DNA of 64,000 bases from an uncultured Pseudomonadota bacterium (GCA_903875225.1 CAIQVJ010000058.1:1-64000), one strand, 5' to 3'; shown: positions 54,096 to 63,928, numbered from the stretch's first letter. Numbers and translations are program-made. Notes: generated by a model from the sequence alone, not told the origin.

Positions 54096-55595
54096 ATGCT
54101 CTCGAGCGAACGGTACGGGGGCATGAGCCCCTTCGACGAGATGAAGTCGTGGATCGGGTTCGGACCGGCGGATGAACAGCGCCTGCGTGCGCTGCTTCCC
54201 TTCGTCCGGCCGCGCCTTCGCGCGCTCTCGGACGTCTTCTACGCGCGGATCCTCGCCCATCCGGGCGCCGCCGCGGTCCTCAAGGACGCTGCACAGGTGG
54301 AGCGGCTCCGGGTGACGCTGCAGCGTTGGACCGAGGAGTTGCTGGCCGGTCCCTGGGACCATGCCTACTTTCAACGCCGGGAACGGATCGGCCGCGTGCA
54401 TGCGGAGGTCGGCCTCCCGTCCCGCTACATGTTCACGGCGATGAGCGTGTATCGGCACGAGCTCTCACAGATCGCCTACAGTTCGCTGCCCGCGGGGGAG
54501 GTGTACGAGACCTGCCGCACGCTCGAGCGCGTCACCGACATGGACCTCGCGATCATGACGGGGACCTACGTGGAGGGGAGGGAAGCCCACCAGATCGCGA
54601 CCCTCCAGGATCTGATCGTCTCCCACATGCCCGTGACCGTGCTGCTGATCGACGAGTTCGGCGGGGTGAGCGCAGCGACGCGTCCGGGAACCCGCTTGTT
54701 CGGAGATGGGGAGGTCGTCGGTCGCCCGTACCTCGAAGCGCTGCCCCCCGAGGTCGTGGAGGCAGCGGATCTGCCGGCGCGGCTCGAGCGGGCGTTGACC
54801 ACGGGTCGTGAGGTCACCGTGCCCCGCGTGGACGTCACGATAGATGGACAGGAGCGCAACTTCCGCCTCTCGATCGTCCCGCTCGACCACCCGCGCGCGC
54901 GCGCGCTGCTGCACGTCGAGGAGCTCACGGAGGCGCTCGATACCGAGGGCCGCCTGTTGCGCGCCGAGTCCCTGGCCCAGCTTGGGGCGCTCTCTGCCGC
55001 GGTGGCACACGAGCTCCGCAACCCGTTGGCCGGGATTTCCGGCGCGATCCAGGTGATCGCGAGATCGCTCGCGGTGGACGACCGCCGGAAGCCGGTCATG
55101 GAGAAGGTGGAGCAGCAGGTCCGGCGCCTCGACGCGCTGGTGACCGACCTGCTGGCCTTCTCGAGGCCCAGTGAGCCGCGGATCAGCACGGTTCGGCTCG
55201 ATGAGGTCACCCGCACCGTGGTGGAGCTCGTCCAGCGTGACCACCCGCTCGTGAGCCTGCGCGCAACCGGGATGGGCCTGGCGCGGGCCGACCCGAACCT
55301 CGTCCACCAGATCCTGCTCAACCTCGTGCTCAACGCGGTGCAGGCGCTCGACGGCCCCGGCAGGGTGGAGGTGCTGTTGTCGGATGGGCACGTCGTGGTG
55401 AACGACGACGGGGCCGGCATCGCACCCGAGAACCTCGACCGCATCTTCCAGCCGTTCTTCACGACCCGGACACGAGGCACCGGTCTCGGACTGGCGATCT
55501 CCCGCAAGGCGGCGGTCTCGATGGGCGGGCGTTTGATCCTCGGTCAGGGCCCGTTGCCCGGGGCAGCCTTCGTCCTCGAACTGCCGACGGCGTGA
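54096..55595 (+). CDS. Globin-coupled sensor histidine kinase
   Basis: The 499-residue protein has an N-terminal protoglobin-type sensor (residues 1-170) with the proximal His102 in RVHAEVGLPSRYMF. A PAS-like part follows, then a HisKA dimer helix with AHELRNPLAG (phosphorylated His near 305) and an HATPase domain (NLVLNAVQAL, DDGAGIAPENLD, GTGLGLAIS). Such kinases sense oxygen, CO or NO through haem. It starts directly after the previous stop. No response regulator is adjacent. Its place by the cbb3 operon suggests control of oxygen-dependent respiration. Confidence 0.88.
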   Translation: MLSSERYGGMSPFDEMKSWIGFGPADEQRLRALLPFVRPRLRALSDVFYARILAHPGAAAVLKDAAQVERLRVTLQRWTEELLAGPWDHAYFQRRERIGRVHAEVGLPSRYMFTAMSVYRHELSQIAYSSLPAGEVYETCRTLERVTDMDLAIMTGTYVEGREAHQIATLQDLIVSHMPVTVLLIDEFGGVSAATRPGTRLFGDGEVVGRPYLEALPPEVVEAADLPARLERALTTGREVTVPRVDVTIDGQERNFRLSIVPLDHPRARALLHVEELTEALDTEGRLLRAESLAQLGALSAAVAHELRNPLAGISGAIQVIARSLAVDDRRKPVMEKVEQQVRRLDALVTDLLAFSRPSEPRISTVRLDEVTRTVVELVQRDHPLVSLRATGMGLARADPNLVHQILLNLVLNAVQALDGPGRVEVLLSDGHVVVNDDGAGIAPENLDRIFQPFFTTRTRGTGLGLAISRKAAVSMGGRLILGQGPLPGAAFVLELPTA

Positions 55596-55653
55596 CGAGG
55601 TGGCTCGCTCGGGTTCACGCGATGCGGCACGGGGATTGCTTGAGAATCCCTCC

Positions 55654-55887
55654 ATGCACCCATGGTGGAACGAGGTCGAGGAGCTCGCAGCGGGCGTTCA
55701 AACGCTGGCACGAATCCGCATGGGTCGGCTGGCGAGCGTGACCGTGGCGGTCCCGACGGATGTGCCGTGCGCCGAGGTGGCTCGGATCCTCCGGGACCGA
55801 CTGGGACTGCCCGGGCTGGAGGTGCGAACGCACGAAGGACCGCTGCGTGTCGTGAGCGCCGAATTCGAGCGCGGAGATCGAGGGTGA
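55654..55887 (+). CDS. Small hypothetical protein
   Basis: The 77-residue product MHPWWNEVEELAAGVQTLAR continues with an alternating beta/alpha pattern (LASVTVAVPTDVPCAEVARI). Codon third positions are GC-rich as in neighbours, so it is probably real. It follows the kinase gene by 58 bases. No family is recognised; an N-terminally longer form from 55600 is possible. Confidence 0.5.
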   Translation: MHPWWNEVEELAAGVQTLARIRMGRLASVTVAVPTDVPCAEVARILRDRLGLPGLEVRTHEGPLRVVSAEFERGDRG

Positions 55888-55928
55888 GCACCGCCGGGGT
55901 CCCGATCCCCTGATGAGGGGCCGGGCGG

Positions 55929-57263
55929 TCAGGCTCGCTCGCTGTCCCGGATGCACTGTGCTCCATACGCCAGGAACAGCGAGCGCCAGTCGGTGTGGGC
56001 CTTGAGCGCCTTCATCAGCTGATGCGTGCCCCCCAGCGCGCGGTGCAGGTACACCAGCTCTCGCGGTGCCTTCAGGCGGTGCTGGGCGATGATGGCCGGC
56101 ATCATCCGGGTCACCTCGTCCTGCACGTGGTCGTCCGGCCCGCCCATCGTGAACCCGCCGGGGCGGAACGCCTCGCCGATCGACGAACAGAGCTTCCAGA
56201 GGAGCTCATCCGCCTCCGGATGCCGCTCGGTCAGGCAGCCCAGTGGGATGCACTCACTCACGCACGTCTCCCGGTCCCCCTGCACAGCCGCCAGGCCCAC
56301 CTTTGCGTAGGAGGCCATCCACTTCACGTCGTACCGGCGCACACAGCCGAAGTCCAGGATCCCGACCTTTCCCTCGGGCGTGAACAGGTAGTTCCCCGGG
56401 TGGGGATCTGCGTGCACCGCCCGCCACAGGTACTCCATCTTCAGGAACGTGCGCCCGAGCGTCACGCCCGCCCGCTGCTTCGCGGCGGTGGACGCCGTGG
56501 CTGCAAAAACCGAGAGGGGCCTTCCCGCAATGCGCTCCATCGTGAGCACCTTCCCGGTGGACCAGCCCTCGTGCACGAACGGGATCGTGACGTCAGGGTC
56601 GCGATCCTCGGGTCGTCCCTGGGTGAGCAGCCTCCGGAAGAACTGGAGGTTGGCGGCCTCCTGCCGATAGTCGAGCTCCTCCTGCAGCCGGGCGGTGATC
56701 TCGGCCCAGATCTCGTCGACCTCCGCGCGGTCCCGCTGGAGCACTCGCCCGGCGAGGAGCATCGTCTTGAGCGCGCTCATGTCGGAGCCGACGCTGTCTT
56801 CGATGCCGTCGTGCAGCACCTTGACCACGACCTGCGTGCCGTCGGGCAGGACCGCTCCGTGGGCCTGGCCGAGGGAGGCCGTCCCGACGGGCTCCTCGTC
56901 GAAGGTCTTGAACAAGGAGCCGAGGTCGCCCCCCAGCTCCTTCTCCACCCGGCGCCGGATGTCGATGAACGGCACGGGCTCGGCCTTGTCATGGAGCCGC
57001 CCGAGCATCGCGCGGGCCTCGGGGGGCATGTTGAGCCCATCTGCGACCTGCGCCACGGCCTGCCCGACCTTCATCGCGGCCCCCTTCAGGGAGCCGAGGT
57101 TCGTCACGATCCGCTCTGCGTTCTCGACATGCGCCTTGTCGAGGCTCTTCTTGCGCCCTTCCTCGTCCTGGAAGATCCCGGAGATGCGCTGGGTCAGGTA
57201 GGAGCCCCCCACGCGTGTGGACAGGCTCCCGAGCTGGGCGAGTCTAGAGAATTTGCTGGCCAT
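55929..57263 (-). CDS. ABC1/AarF (UbiB-type) kinase-like protein
   Basis: The 444-residue protein has the ABC1 atypical kinase core: the KxGQ motif in AAMKVGQAVAQ, the A-rich PVGTASLGQAHGA loop, VVVKVLHDGIED with the ATP-binding Lys, HADPHPGNYLF catalytic loop and GILDFGCVRRYD metal motif. These proteins support isoprenoid-quinone synthesis and lipid homeostasis. It is divergent from the glutaredoxin-like gene 54 bases away. Confidence 0.9.
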   Translation of the reverse strand: MASKFSRLAQLGSLSTRVGGSYLTQRISGIFQDEEGRKKSLDKAHVENAERIVTNLGSLKGAAMKVGQAVAQVADGLNMPPEARAMLGRLHDKAEPVPFIDIRRRVEKELGGDLGSLFKTFDEEPVGTASLGQAHGAVLPDGTQVVVKVLHDGIEDSVGSDMSALKTMLLAGRVLQRDRAEVDEIWAEITARLQEELDYRQEAANLQFFRRLLTQGRPEDRDPDVTIPFVHEGWSTGKVLTMERIAGRPLSVFAATASTAAKQRAGVTLGRTFLKMEYLWRAVHADPHPGNYLFTPEGKVGILDFGCVRRYDVKWMASYAKVGLAAVQGDRETCVSECIPLGCLTERHPEADELLWKLCSSIGEAFRPGGFTMGGPDDHVQDEVTRMMPAIIAQHRLKAPRELVYLHRALGGTHQLMKALKAHTDWRSLFLAYGAQCIRDSERA

Positions 57264-57317
57264 CGCCGCTCTACAGTGTTTGGTGACTATCTACCGGCCC
57301 CGAGGATAGCCACCCCG

Positions 57318-57674
57318 ATGATCCCGTCACCCGCCCACCACCCGCTCGCGCAAGCCAGGCTTGACCGCTTTCACACGGCGATTGTACAGCAGGTCGCTGA
57401 TGCGATCGCCACGCACCCGATCGTCGTGGTCGGCATGGCGTGGAACCCGAACTGCCCCCGTGGTGTGAAGGCGCTCGAGGCTGCCGGGCACAAGGTGGAG
57501 TACCTCGAGTTCGGCAGCTACGCCTCGCAGTGGCGGGAGCGGCTCGCCATCAAGCTGTGGTCGGGCTGGCCCACCTACCCGCAGGTGTTCGTGAAGGGTC
57601 AGCTCATCGGCGGGGCCGATCAGGCCGAGGAGATGGTGAAGTCGGGCGAGATCACGAAGCTGCTCCAGCCGTAG
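57318..57674 (+). CDS. Monothiol-glutaredoxin-like protein
   Basis: The 118-residue protein has the Grx4/GrxD fold with WPTYPQVFVKGQLIGG (cis-Pro region) and EEMVKSGEI. The usual CGFS active site appears as NPNCPRG with Cys46, and the lysine loop normally before it reads VVVGMAW. The retained Cys could still bind glutathione and a 2Fe-2S cluster, but the replaced FS residues make this uncertain. It is the only gene on this strand here. Confidence 0.75.
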   Translation: MIPSPAHHPLAQARLDRFHTAIVQQVADAIATHPIVVVGMAWNPNCPRGVKALEAAGHKVEYLEFGSYASQWRERLAIKLWSGWPTYPQVFVKGQLIGGADQAEEMVKSGEITKLLQP

Positions 57675-57737
57675 GTCGAGCGCCTCCGCCCGGCGTTCGA
57701 GCCATGGCGTCAGGCCCTCGTGGCGGGCCCCGCTGCG

Positions 57738-59699
57738 TCAGGGCAGGCGGCCGGGGCCGTCGCTGCCGTCCACGAGGGCGCGCACGCCGAGGAGCGCCCC
57801 GCCGATGTGCTGCACCGCGTCGATCTGGACGTCCAGATCGTAGGGCCCGTCGCGAAAGCCGCCGAGCAGGCGGTCGGGGCGGGAGAGGAGCGGGGCGTCG
57901 CCGGGCTGATACTGGCAGCCAAGGAAAAACGCACCATATTCCAGTGCGGCCTCCTTCAGGGCAGGGGAGCCGGTGTCCCAGGCCCGTGCCACCACGGCCT
58001 CGGCGGCCCCTCCCGCGGCCCCGGCGGATGGGGGAAGCCCGGCGCCGCTCGGGGGGGCCTCCAGGGCTTGCAGCGCCGCATAGGTCCGGCAGACGCCGTC
58101 GGGCCCGGCGGTGTCGATGGTTGGAGTGTTGCGGGCCGTCGCGAGGGCATTCACTGCGTGGATGCCGTGCGCGGCGAGACACATCCAGTGCTCGTCGCCC
58201 ACCCAGAGCGGGTGTGAGGTCTCGTACATGCCGGCGACGTACCGACTCGCGCGTTGGAGGGCCTCGATCGCAGCCTCGCGAAAGGGAAACGACGAATACG
58301 ACGGGTCCGTCCCTGACCGCGCGATCGCCGTGAGCGCGAGCATGACCTGGCCCTGTCCGTAACTATTGGCGTCGTCCTCGACGAACTCGCCGGTGGCGGT
58401 CCAGATCTCACCGCGAGCCTTGCCGTCGGGGCCGACGCTCGCGATCACCTGCTGCCGCCAGCCCGGATCGTCGGCGATGCTCAGCGTCTCGACCGCGAGC
58501 ACCGCGAGCGCGGTGGTACCGATCCAGGCGCGCCCGTCCTTGCGCGTCGGATCCAGCACGAAGGCGCGGCCGTCGGTGGTGTGGCCGCTCACCTCCTGCA
58601 AGTGGCCGAGGGCGAGAACCGCGGACTCCCGGGCCGGGGTGTCGTCGAAGGCAGTCGCGACACGCGCGAGAAACCAGGCGGTTCCTGCGTGACGAGGGTA
58701 GTTGTAGCCCGGGCCCGACTCGCCGCCCGGGCCCTTCACGATGTAGGTGAACTTGCCGCCGGGGAGCTGGTTGCGCTCCAGGAAGCCGGCGCCGGCCTCG
58801 ATGGCGGCATCGAGGTTCGCCGGGGTGAGCGGGGGGGCTGGGGTCCAGTCGCGGTCGAGTTCGCCCGCGTCCTCGCCCGTGCGGACCAGCCAACTCCTCA
58901 CCCGATCGGGCTTGAGGCGTACGACCGGTACCGGGAACCCCGGCACGACCTGCTTCCGGGAGGAGCGCTTGAACGCTCCGGAGGTGCCCTCGCCTGGCCG
59001 CGCGTCCCTCCCCGGGGCGATTACATAGGCGCCCGCGGGGCCGCGCCACGGCCCCGTCACCGGGATGCTGACCACCTTGCCCTCGCGGACCGTGCGGGCG
59101 TTTGGGCCCGCAGTAACTGCCGCGATGGCCTCGCGGGTGGACGCCTCCTCGGCGGGGAAGCGATCACTGGGCGACAACAGTGCGAACCAGCAGACCGGCA
59201 GCAGGAGGGCTCCGACCCACCCCGGACGGCCGGCCCGCGCCGCGAGCCACACGAGCGGGACCACCGAGATGAGGGCGGGGCCCCACGTGCGCACCGACTG
59301 CGCTGCGGAGAGGGGGGAGAGGGCGGCGTAGACGCAGGCTGCGCTCGTGCCCAGCCACGCCGTGAGCCCCCACGCGGCGATCGTGAGCAGTACGCCGGGC
59401 CAACGCGCCCACCCGCGGAAGCTGCGCTCCGGCGCCAGACCGAGGGCGGCAGCCACCGCGAGGACGCCCAGGAGGCCCACCGCTGCGCCCTCCACGACCT
59501 GGGCAGCCTGGGTGTCCGTCTCCACGCCGAAGTTCGCGGTGGCTGCGTAGGAGCCCGCCGCGCAGAGCCCGAACGCGGTCGCGGCCCCGAGCACCAGGAG
59601 GCCGGCTCCCACCCGTCGAGCGCGCCCTGGCCCCGTCAGCCCGAGGCTGCCCGCCGCTCCGAGCCAGAACACCGGGTGGGCTTCGATCGCCAGGACCAC
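57738..59699 (-). CDS. Membrane protein with toroid-like C-terminal domain
   Basis: The 653-residue protein has about six hydrophobic helices in residues 1-175 and a soluble C-terminal part from about 285 with helical repeats (WFLARVATAFDDTPARESAV, WIGTTALAVLAVETLSI, EHWMCLAAHGIHAVNAL) resembling alpha/alpha-toroid folds of terpene cyclase or prenyltransferase-like families. Catalytic Asp boxes are not clear. It is upstream-adjacent to the OMP gene on the same strand (59 bases). Function is unknown. Confidence 0.65.
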   Translation of the reverse strand: MVLAIEAHPVFWLGAAGSLGLTGPGRARRVGAGLLVLGAATAFGLCAAGSYAATANFGVETDTQAAQVVEGAAVGLLGVLAVAAALGLAPERSFRGWARWPGVLLTIAAWGLTAWLGTSAACVYAALSPLSAAQSVRTWGPALISVVPLVWLAARAGRPGWVGALLLPVCWFALLSPSDRFPAEEASTREAIAAVTAGPNARTVREGKVVSIPVTGPWRGPAGAYVIAPGRDARPGEGTSGAFKRSSRKQVVPGFPVPVVRLKPDRVRSWLVRTGEDAGELDRDWTPAPPLTPANLDAAIEAGAGFLERNQLPGGKFTYIVKGPGGESGPGYNYPRHAGTAWFLARVATAFDDTPARESAVLALGHLQEVSGHTTDGRAFVLDPTRKDGRAWIGTTALAVLAVETLSIADDPGWRQQVIASVGPDGKARGEIWTATGEFVEDDANSYGQGQVMLALTAIARSGTDPSYSSFPFREAAIEALQRASRYVAGMYETSHPLWVGDEHWMCLAAHGIHAVNALATARNTPTIDTAGPDGVCRTYAALQALEAPPSGAGLPPSAGAAGGAAEAVVARAWDTGSPALKEAALEYGAFFLGCQYQPGDAPLLSRPDRLLGGFRDGPYDLDVQIDAVQHIGGALLGVRALVDGSDGPGRLP

Positions 59700-59758
59700 G
59701 TGGGTGGCGAGCAGCAGGGCCGCGAGGAGGAGCCGCGCCGCTCGCGGGCCGGCGGGTC

Positions 59759-61738
59759 TCAGAAAGCGACCACCGTACCGCCCGAGATCTGCGGGATGAT
59801 GCCGGTGTTCTTCGTGCCGGGCTGTGTATTCTCGAGGTTCTTGCCGCTCATGATGCCGGCGGCGAGGTTCAGGTTCAGCCCGAACGCGTCGGCCACCATG
59901 AAGTCGGCGCCGACCCGCGCCCGGGCACCGATCGCCACGTCGAAGTTCGCGGAGTACGGGGTGATCGTGAGGTCAGCACCCACGTAGGGGCGGATCCGCG
60001 ACTGCGTGACCTTGTACTGGAGCCCGAGGTTCAACGGGAGGATCGTGTTCCAGGGGTGGGCGTTGATCTCGGCGGGGGTCACGTTCTCGTCGCTCGCCAT
60101 CTGCAGGATGACCTTGTCCGAGAGCTCGCGTTGCGTCGAGAACCCCTCCAGCCCCGCCTCGAACATCACCTTCGAGCTGATGGGCACGGTGAGCTCACCG
60201 CCGTAGGTCACGAAGTTGAAGTCGTAGTACCGCGAGTATCCGATGCGCGCTGTCACGCCGATCCCGGGCTTCTCGTCGCTCCCCTTGGAGTGGGTGCTGT
60301 GGGAGCTGTGGGTGTCGCTGTCCTCGTCGCTGTAGCGGGACTTCGAGGAGCTGTGCGAGCCCTCGTCCAGGTCGCGGGAGCTCGCGCGGGAGGAGCTGCG
60401 GGAGTCCTCGTCGTCATCGCGCGTGCTCGAGGAGCGGGACTTGCTCGAGGAGTCGTCGCTGTCATCGCGGGAGGCGGTGTGCGACTTGCTCGGCGTGGGG
60501 CTGTCGAGATCCTCGTCGTCGTCGGACTGGCTGGGAGCGTCGAGGTCGAAGTCGTCCTCGTCGTCGCTGCTCGTCGTGTGCGAGACGGCTGTCTTCGAGG
60601 GCTTGCTCGAGCTCGAGGGCTCGTCGAGATCCTCGTCGTCATGGGACGTGGAACGGGACGACGAGCTGGTGGAGTGGGAGGAGGAGCTCGACGAGTGGGA
60701 AGGCGGCGGGGAGCTGTAGTCCTCGTCGTCTGCAACGGGGTCCTCCGCCTTCGGGTCCTCCTCGACCTGGATGGAACTCGCGGCCGAACCAAAGGAGAAT
60801 TCCTCCTCTGAAGCCGCCGGCTTCGAGGCCGTGGCGGTCTTCGCGGCAGCGGCAGCGGCGGCGGCTCGGGCCGCAGCATCCGCCCTGGCCTGAGCGTCGG
60901 CCCTCGCCTTGGCATCGGCGGCTGCCTTCGCGGCTGCCTGCGCCTCGGCTGCAGCGCGGGCGTCGGCGTCTGCCTTCGCCTTCGCGTCTGCCGCAGCCTT
61001 CGCCTGTGCGGCTGCGGCTGCCCGAGCCTTCGCGTCGGCATCGGCCTTCGCCTTTGCATCGGCCGATGCCTTCGCCTGTGCGGCTGCGGCAGCCTTCGCT
61101 GCGGCCTCCTGACGAGCGTCCTCGGGGTCTTCCTCCTCGGTGAGGTCGCCCGGTCGGATGTCGGTCGCCATGCGCGTCTTCGCCGTGGTGCCCGAGGGGT
61201 TCGAGCCGCCGATGGTCAGCTCGTCGTCCTCGCTCTCGGTGAACGAGGTGGGCACCGCGTCTGCGGCTGCCGTGGCCTCGGCGTCCTGACCGGTCGTGAG
61301 CTCCTTCACCCACGTCCCCGCCTTGTCAGCGAGCACGGACGGTTCAGAACCGACGTCGTACGTCTTCTTTCGGACGATCGCGTTCTTCTTCACGTCGTAG
61401 TACACGAGGTAGACCTGGACGCCGCCGCTGGCGCCGGGGCCGACCGACCCCGTGACCACGGCGTCTGCAGCGGCGCCCTTGCCGATCCCCTGCAGGCAGC
61501 TCGTGCTGGCGAGGCATGCCGCGTTGAGCGTGCTGGGGGCCTGGGCGAGCTCGTTGACCGTGTCGAACGCGCCTGAAAAATCAAGCTCGGAGGAGACGAG
61601 TCCGGTGATGTTGTTTGTGATCTTGCTGTCCACGCCTTTCGCGACGAACGGGGCGACGACGGCAGTGCCGCCTGCCCACGCCGCGGACGGCAGCACGAGA
61701 CCAAGGACGAGGGGGAGTTTCTTGGACCAGGTCGCCAT
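59759..61738 (-). CDS. Outer-membrane beta-barrel protein with long low-complexity linkers
   Basis: The 659-residue protein has a signal peptide (LPLVLGLVLPSAAWA), then a small N-terminal domain (VVAPFVAKGVDSKITNNITG, with TolB-N/CsgG-like character). A long Ala/Lys/Asp helix (about 200-290, KAKADADAKARAAAAAQAKA) and a Ser/Asp-rich tract (about 320-470) follow. The last 170 residues are a beta-barrel ending in Phe (GGTVVAF). The helix resembles TolA and could span the periplasm. The ATG at 61738 follows GAGAGGAACGT. Function is unknown. Confidence 0.7.
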   Translation of the reverse strand: MATWSKKLPLVLGLVLPSAAWAGGTAVVAPFVAKGVDSKITNNITGLVSSELDFSGAFDTVNELAQAPSTLNAACLASTSCLQGIGKGAAADAVVTGSVGPGASGGVQVYLVYYDVKKNAIVRKKTYDVGSEPSVLADKAGTWVKELTTGQDAEATAAADAVPTSFTESEDDELTIGGSNPSGTTAKTRMATDIRPGDLTEEEDPEDARQEAAAKAAAAAQAKASADAKAKADADAKARAAAAAQAKAAADAKAKADADARAAAEAQAAAKAAADAKARADAQARADAAARAAAAAAAAKTATASKPAASEEEFSFGSAASSIQVEEDPKAEDPVADDEDYSSPPPSHSSSSSSHSTSSSSRSTSHDDEDLDEPSSSSKPSKTAVSHTTSSDDEDDFDLDAPSQSDDDEDLDSPTPSKSHTASRDDSDDSSSKSRSSSTRDDDEDSRSSSRASSRDLDEGSHSSSKSRYSDEDSDTHSSHSTHSKGSDEKPGIGVTARIGYSRYYDFNFVTYGGELTVPISSKVMFEAGLEGFSTQRELSDKVILQMASDENVTPAEINAHPWNTILPLNLGLQYKVTQSRIRPYVGADLTITPYSANFDVAIGARARVGADFMVADAFGLNLNLAAGIMSGKNLENTQPGTKNTGIIPQISGGTVVAF

Positions 61739-61899
61739 ACGTTCCTCTCTCCGGGGCCGGATCCCGGGCGGGACCCTATGATACCAAACCCGGACGGCGG
61801 CGCATAATGCCACATTCCGGCGAAGTTTGCACCTGTCTGCACGCAGAATGCACGTTTTCGTGGTGGCGATCCGCTCCGAACCGGGGCAAAAGGACCCCC

Positions 61900-63924
61900 A
61901 TGCAACGTCCTTCCCGCAGCCAGGCGCTGCCCCATCTGCTCGGAGCCAGCGCGGTCGGAGGCGCTGTCTTCGGCCTCGCCGAGGTGGCTCGCGTGCTCGG
62001 GGCCGCACGGCTCTACCTCTCGACCCTCGACACCGTCGCGTTGCTTGCCCTCGGCACGATCACGCCCGCCCTGCTCGCCCTGTGCGTCGTCCCGGTGCTG
62101 ATCCTCGTCCCGCCGCGACCGCTCGGGCGGGAGCGCTGGCTCGGGTTCGTGGGCGGGCTCACGCTCGCGGTCCTGGCCGACATCGGCGTCTGGTGGTTCA
62201 GCGACCCGCCCCCGTTCCAGGATCCGCTGCCGCTGCAGGGCAACCCGCTCGCGTTCCTGGTGGTCGCCGCGTTGGCGGTGGGCCTGGGGTTGGCGATCTG
62301 GCGGTTCGTCCAGGGGGCTGGACGGGTTGCCGGCGCGATCGCGATGCTCTCGACCGGCCTCCTGATCTGGGCGGCGTCTGCCCGCTCCGTGCCTGCGGCG
62401 GCGACCGAGCCCCTGCCCCCCGGCGCCCCGAACGTCCTGCTCGTCACGCTGGACACAACCCGCGCGGATCACATCGGCGCCTACGGGAACACGATCGACA
62501 CGCCCGCTTTCGACCGGATCGCCAAGGACGGCGCCCTGTTCCTCGATGCGAGCGCTGTCGCCGCGGTGACGGGCCCGAGTCACACCTCCATGCTCACCGG
62601 CTCCGGTCCGTGGGACCACGGGGTGCTGCTGAACGGGATCCCGATCCCGCAGGACCGGACCCTGCTCGCCGAGGTCCTGCACGATCGCGGCTGGTCGACC
62701 GGCGCTTTCGTCAGCAGCTACGTGCTCGACGGGAGCCACGGGTTCCGCCGGGGCTTCCAGGTGTACGACGACGACTTCGGCTCCTTGCCGGGCGCCCAGT
62801 CGTTGCTGATTCCTCGGATCTTCGCGATGTTGGAGCGCCATTTCCACCCCGACGAGGAGCTCGAGCGCCGCGGTGGCGACACCGTCGACCATGCCCTGAC
62901 CTGGATCGGGGATCAGCACGGCGCCTGGTTTGCCTGGGTGCACCTGTTCGACGCCCACGGTCCCTACGAGCCCCCGCCGCCGTTCGACACGCGCTACTAC
63001 CAGGGCGACCCCCGCGACCCGGCCCACAGCAGCATGAGCCAGGTCAAGAACGTCGCGGCGTACCTGAAGAAGAGCCTCGAGGGGATCACCGACGTGAACT
63101 ACGTCACGGCGGAGTACGACGGCGAGATCAGCTACGCCGACTCGCAGCTCGGGCGGCTGCTGGACGCTGTGGACACGAAGAACACACTGGTGGTCGTGAT
63201 CGGCGACCACGGAGAGTCGCTCGGCGAGCACGGCGTGTGGTTCAACCACGGGGATGACGTGTACGAGGCGAGCGTTCACGTGCCGTTCGCCGTGCAGTGG
63301 CCGGGGCGCGTCAACGCCGGCGTGCGTGTGGCGAAGCCTTTCGAAGGTACGGATCTCGCGCCGACCGTGCTGGCGCTCGTGGGCGTCCCCAGGGCCCCGA
63401 GCATGACCGGACTCTCCGCCGCCGGGTTGATCGGCGATTTCGAAGGCGACGGGCGGATCGAGGCCCGCTCGTTGTGTTTCGACCGCGCCGCGAACGTCGC
63501 GGGCCGGGAGCGCGGGGAGATCACGAAGCCGAAGTGGCGCATGGCCGCCTTGCGGGGAGCCAGCAGCCGCTACGTGCAGCGGGAGACCGGCGCCGGGCCC
63601 GAGTACTTCGACCTCGCCAGCGATCCGACGGGCGAGACCGACGTCTACGCGAACGTCGCGTGCTCGACGCCGGGAAAGCAGTTGCTCGAGATCCTCGATG
63701 CACATGCCCGGGAGCTCTTCCTGTCCACCGCGACCGAGCGCAGCGCCGGCGACGTTGGCGAGGCCGAGCGCAAGAAGCTCGAGGCGCTGGGGTACCTCTC
63801 GGGGACCGAGGGGGACGCCGGCGCTCCCGCGGCGACTCCGGTCGACCTCACGCAGCCATGCCCGACAGGAGCCGCCCCCGCTGCTCCGGCGGCCCCCGCG
63901 CCCGTCGCGCCGGCGGCGGAGTGA
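61900..63924 (+). CDS. Membrane-anchored sulfatase-family hydrolase
   Basis: The 674-residue protein has several N-terminal membrane helices (residues 12-165). The hydrolase domain follows: NVLLVTLDTTRADHIGAYG (metal Asp), AAVTGPSHTSMLTGSGPW with Thr at the nucleophile place, WFAWVHLFDAHGPYEPP, and VVVIGDHGESLGEHGVWFNH. The Thr nucleophile points to a phosphotransferase or phosphodiester type as in lipid headgroup enzymes, instead of a formylglycine sulfatase. It has an Ala/Pro-rich tail. The ATG at 61900 has AGGA upstream. Confidence 0.82.
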   Translation: MQRPSRSQALPHLLGASAVGGAVFGLAEVARVLGAARLYLSTLDTVALLALGTITPALLALCVVPVLILVPPRPLGRERWLGFVGGLTLAVLADIGVWWFSDPPPFQDPLPLQGNPLAFLVVAALAVGLGLAIWRFVQGAGRVAGAIAMLSTGLLIWAASARSVPAAATEPLPPGAPNVLLVTLDTTRADHIGAYGNTIDTPAFDRIAKDGALFLDASAVAAVTGPSHTSMLTGSGPWDHGVLLNGIPIPQDRTLLAEVLHDRGWSTGAFVSSYVLDGSHGFRRGFQVYDDDFGSLPGAQSLLIPRIFAMLERHFHPDEELERRGGDTVDHALTWIGDQHGAWFAWVHLFDAHGPYEPPPPFDTRYYQGDPRDPAHSSMSQVKNVAAYLKKSLEGITDVNYVTAEYDGEISYADSQLGRLLDAVDTKNTLVVVIGDHGESLGEHGVWFNHGDDVYEASVHVPFAVQWPGRVNAGVRVAKPFEGTDLAPTVLALVGVPRAPSMTGLSAAGLIGDFEGDGRIEARSLCFDRAANVAGRERGEITKPKWRMAALRGASSRYVQRETGAGPEYFDLASDPTGETDVYANVACSTPGKQLLEILDAHARELFLSTATERSAGDVGEAERKKLEALGYLSGTEGDAGAPAATPVDLTQPCPTGAAPAAPAAPAPVAPAAE

Positions 63925-63928
63925 ACGC

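Noticed and set aside
55888..55928. Terminator between the small plus-strand gene and the ABC1 kinase gene
   Set aside because: A CCCC-TGATGA-GGGG hairpin exists but there is no T run on either strand.
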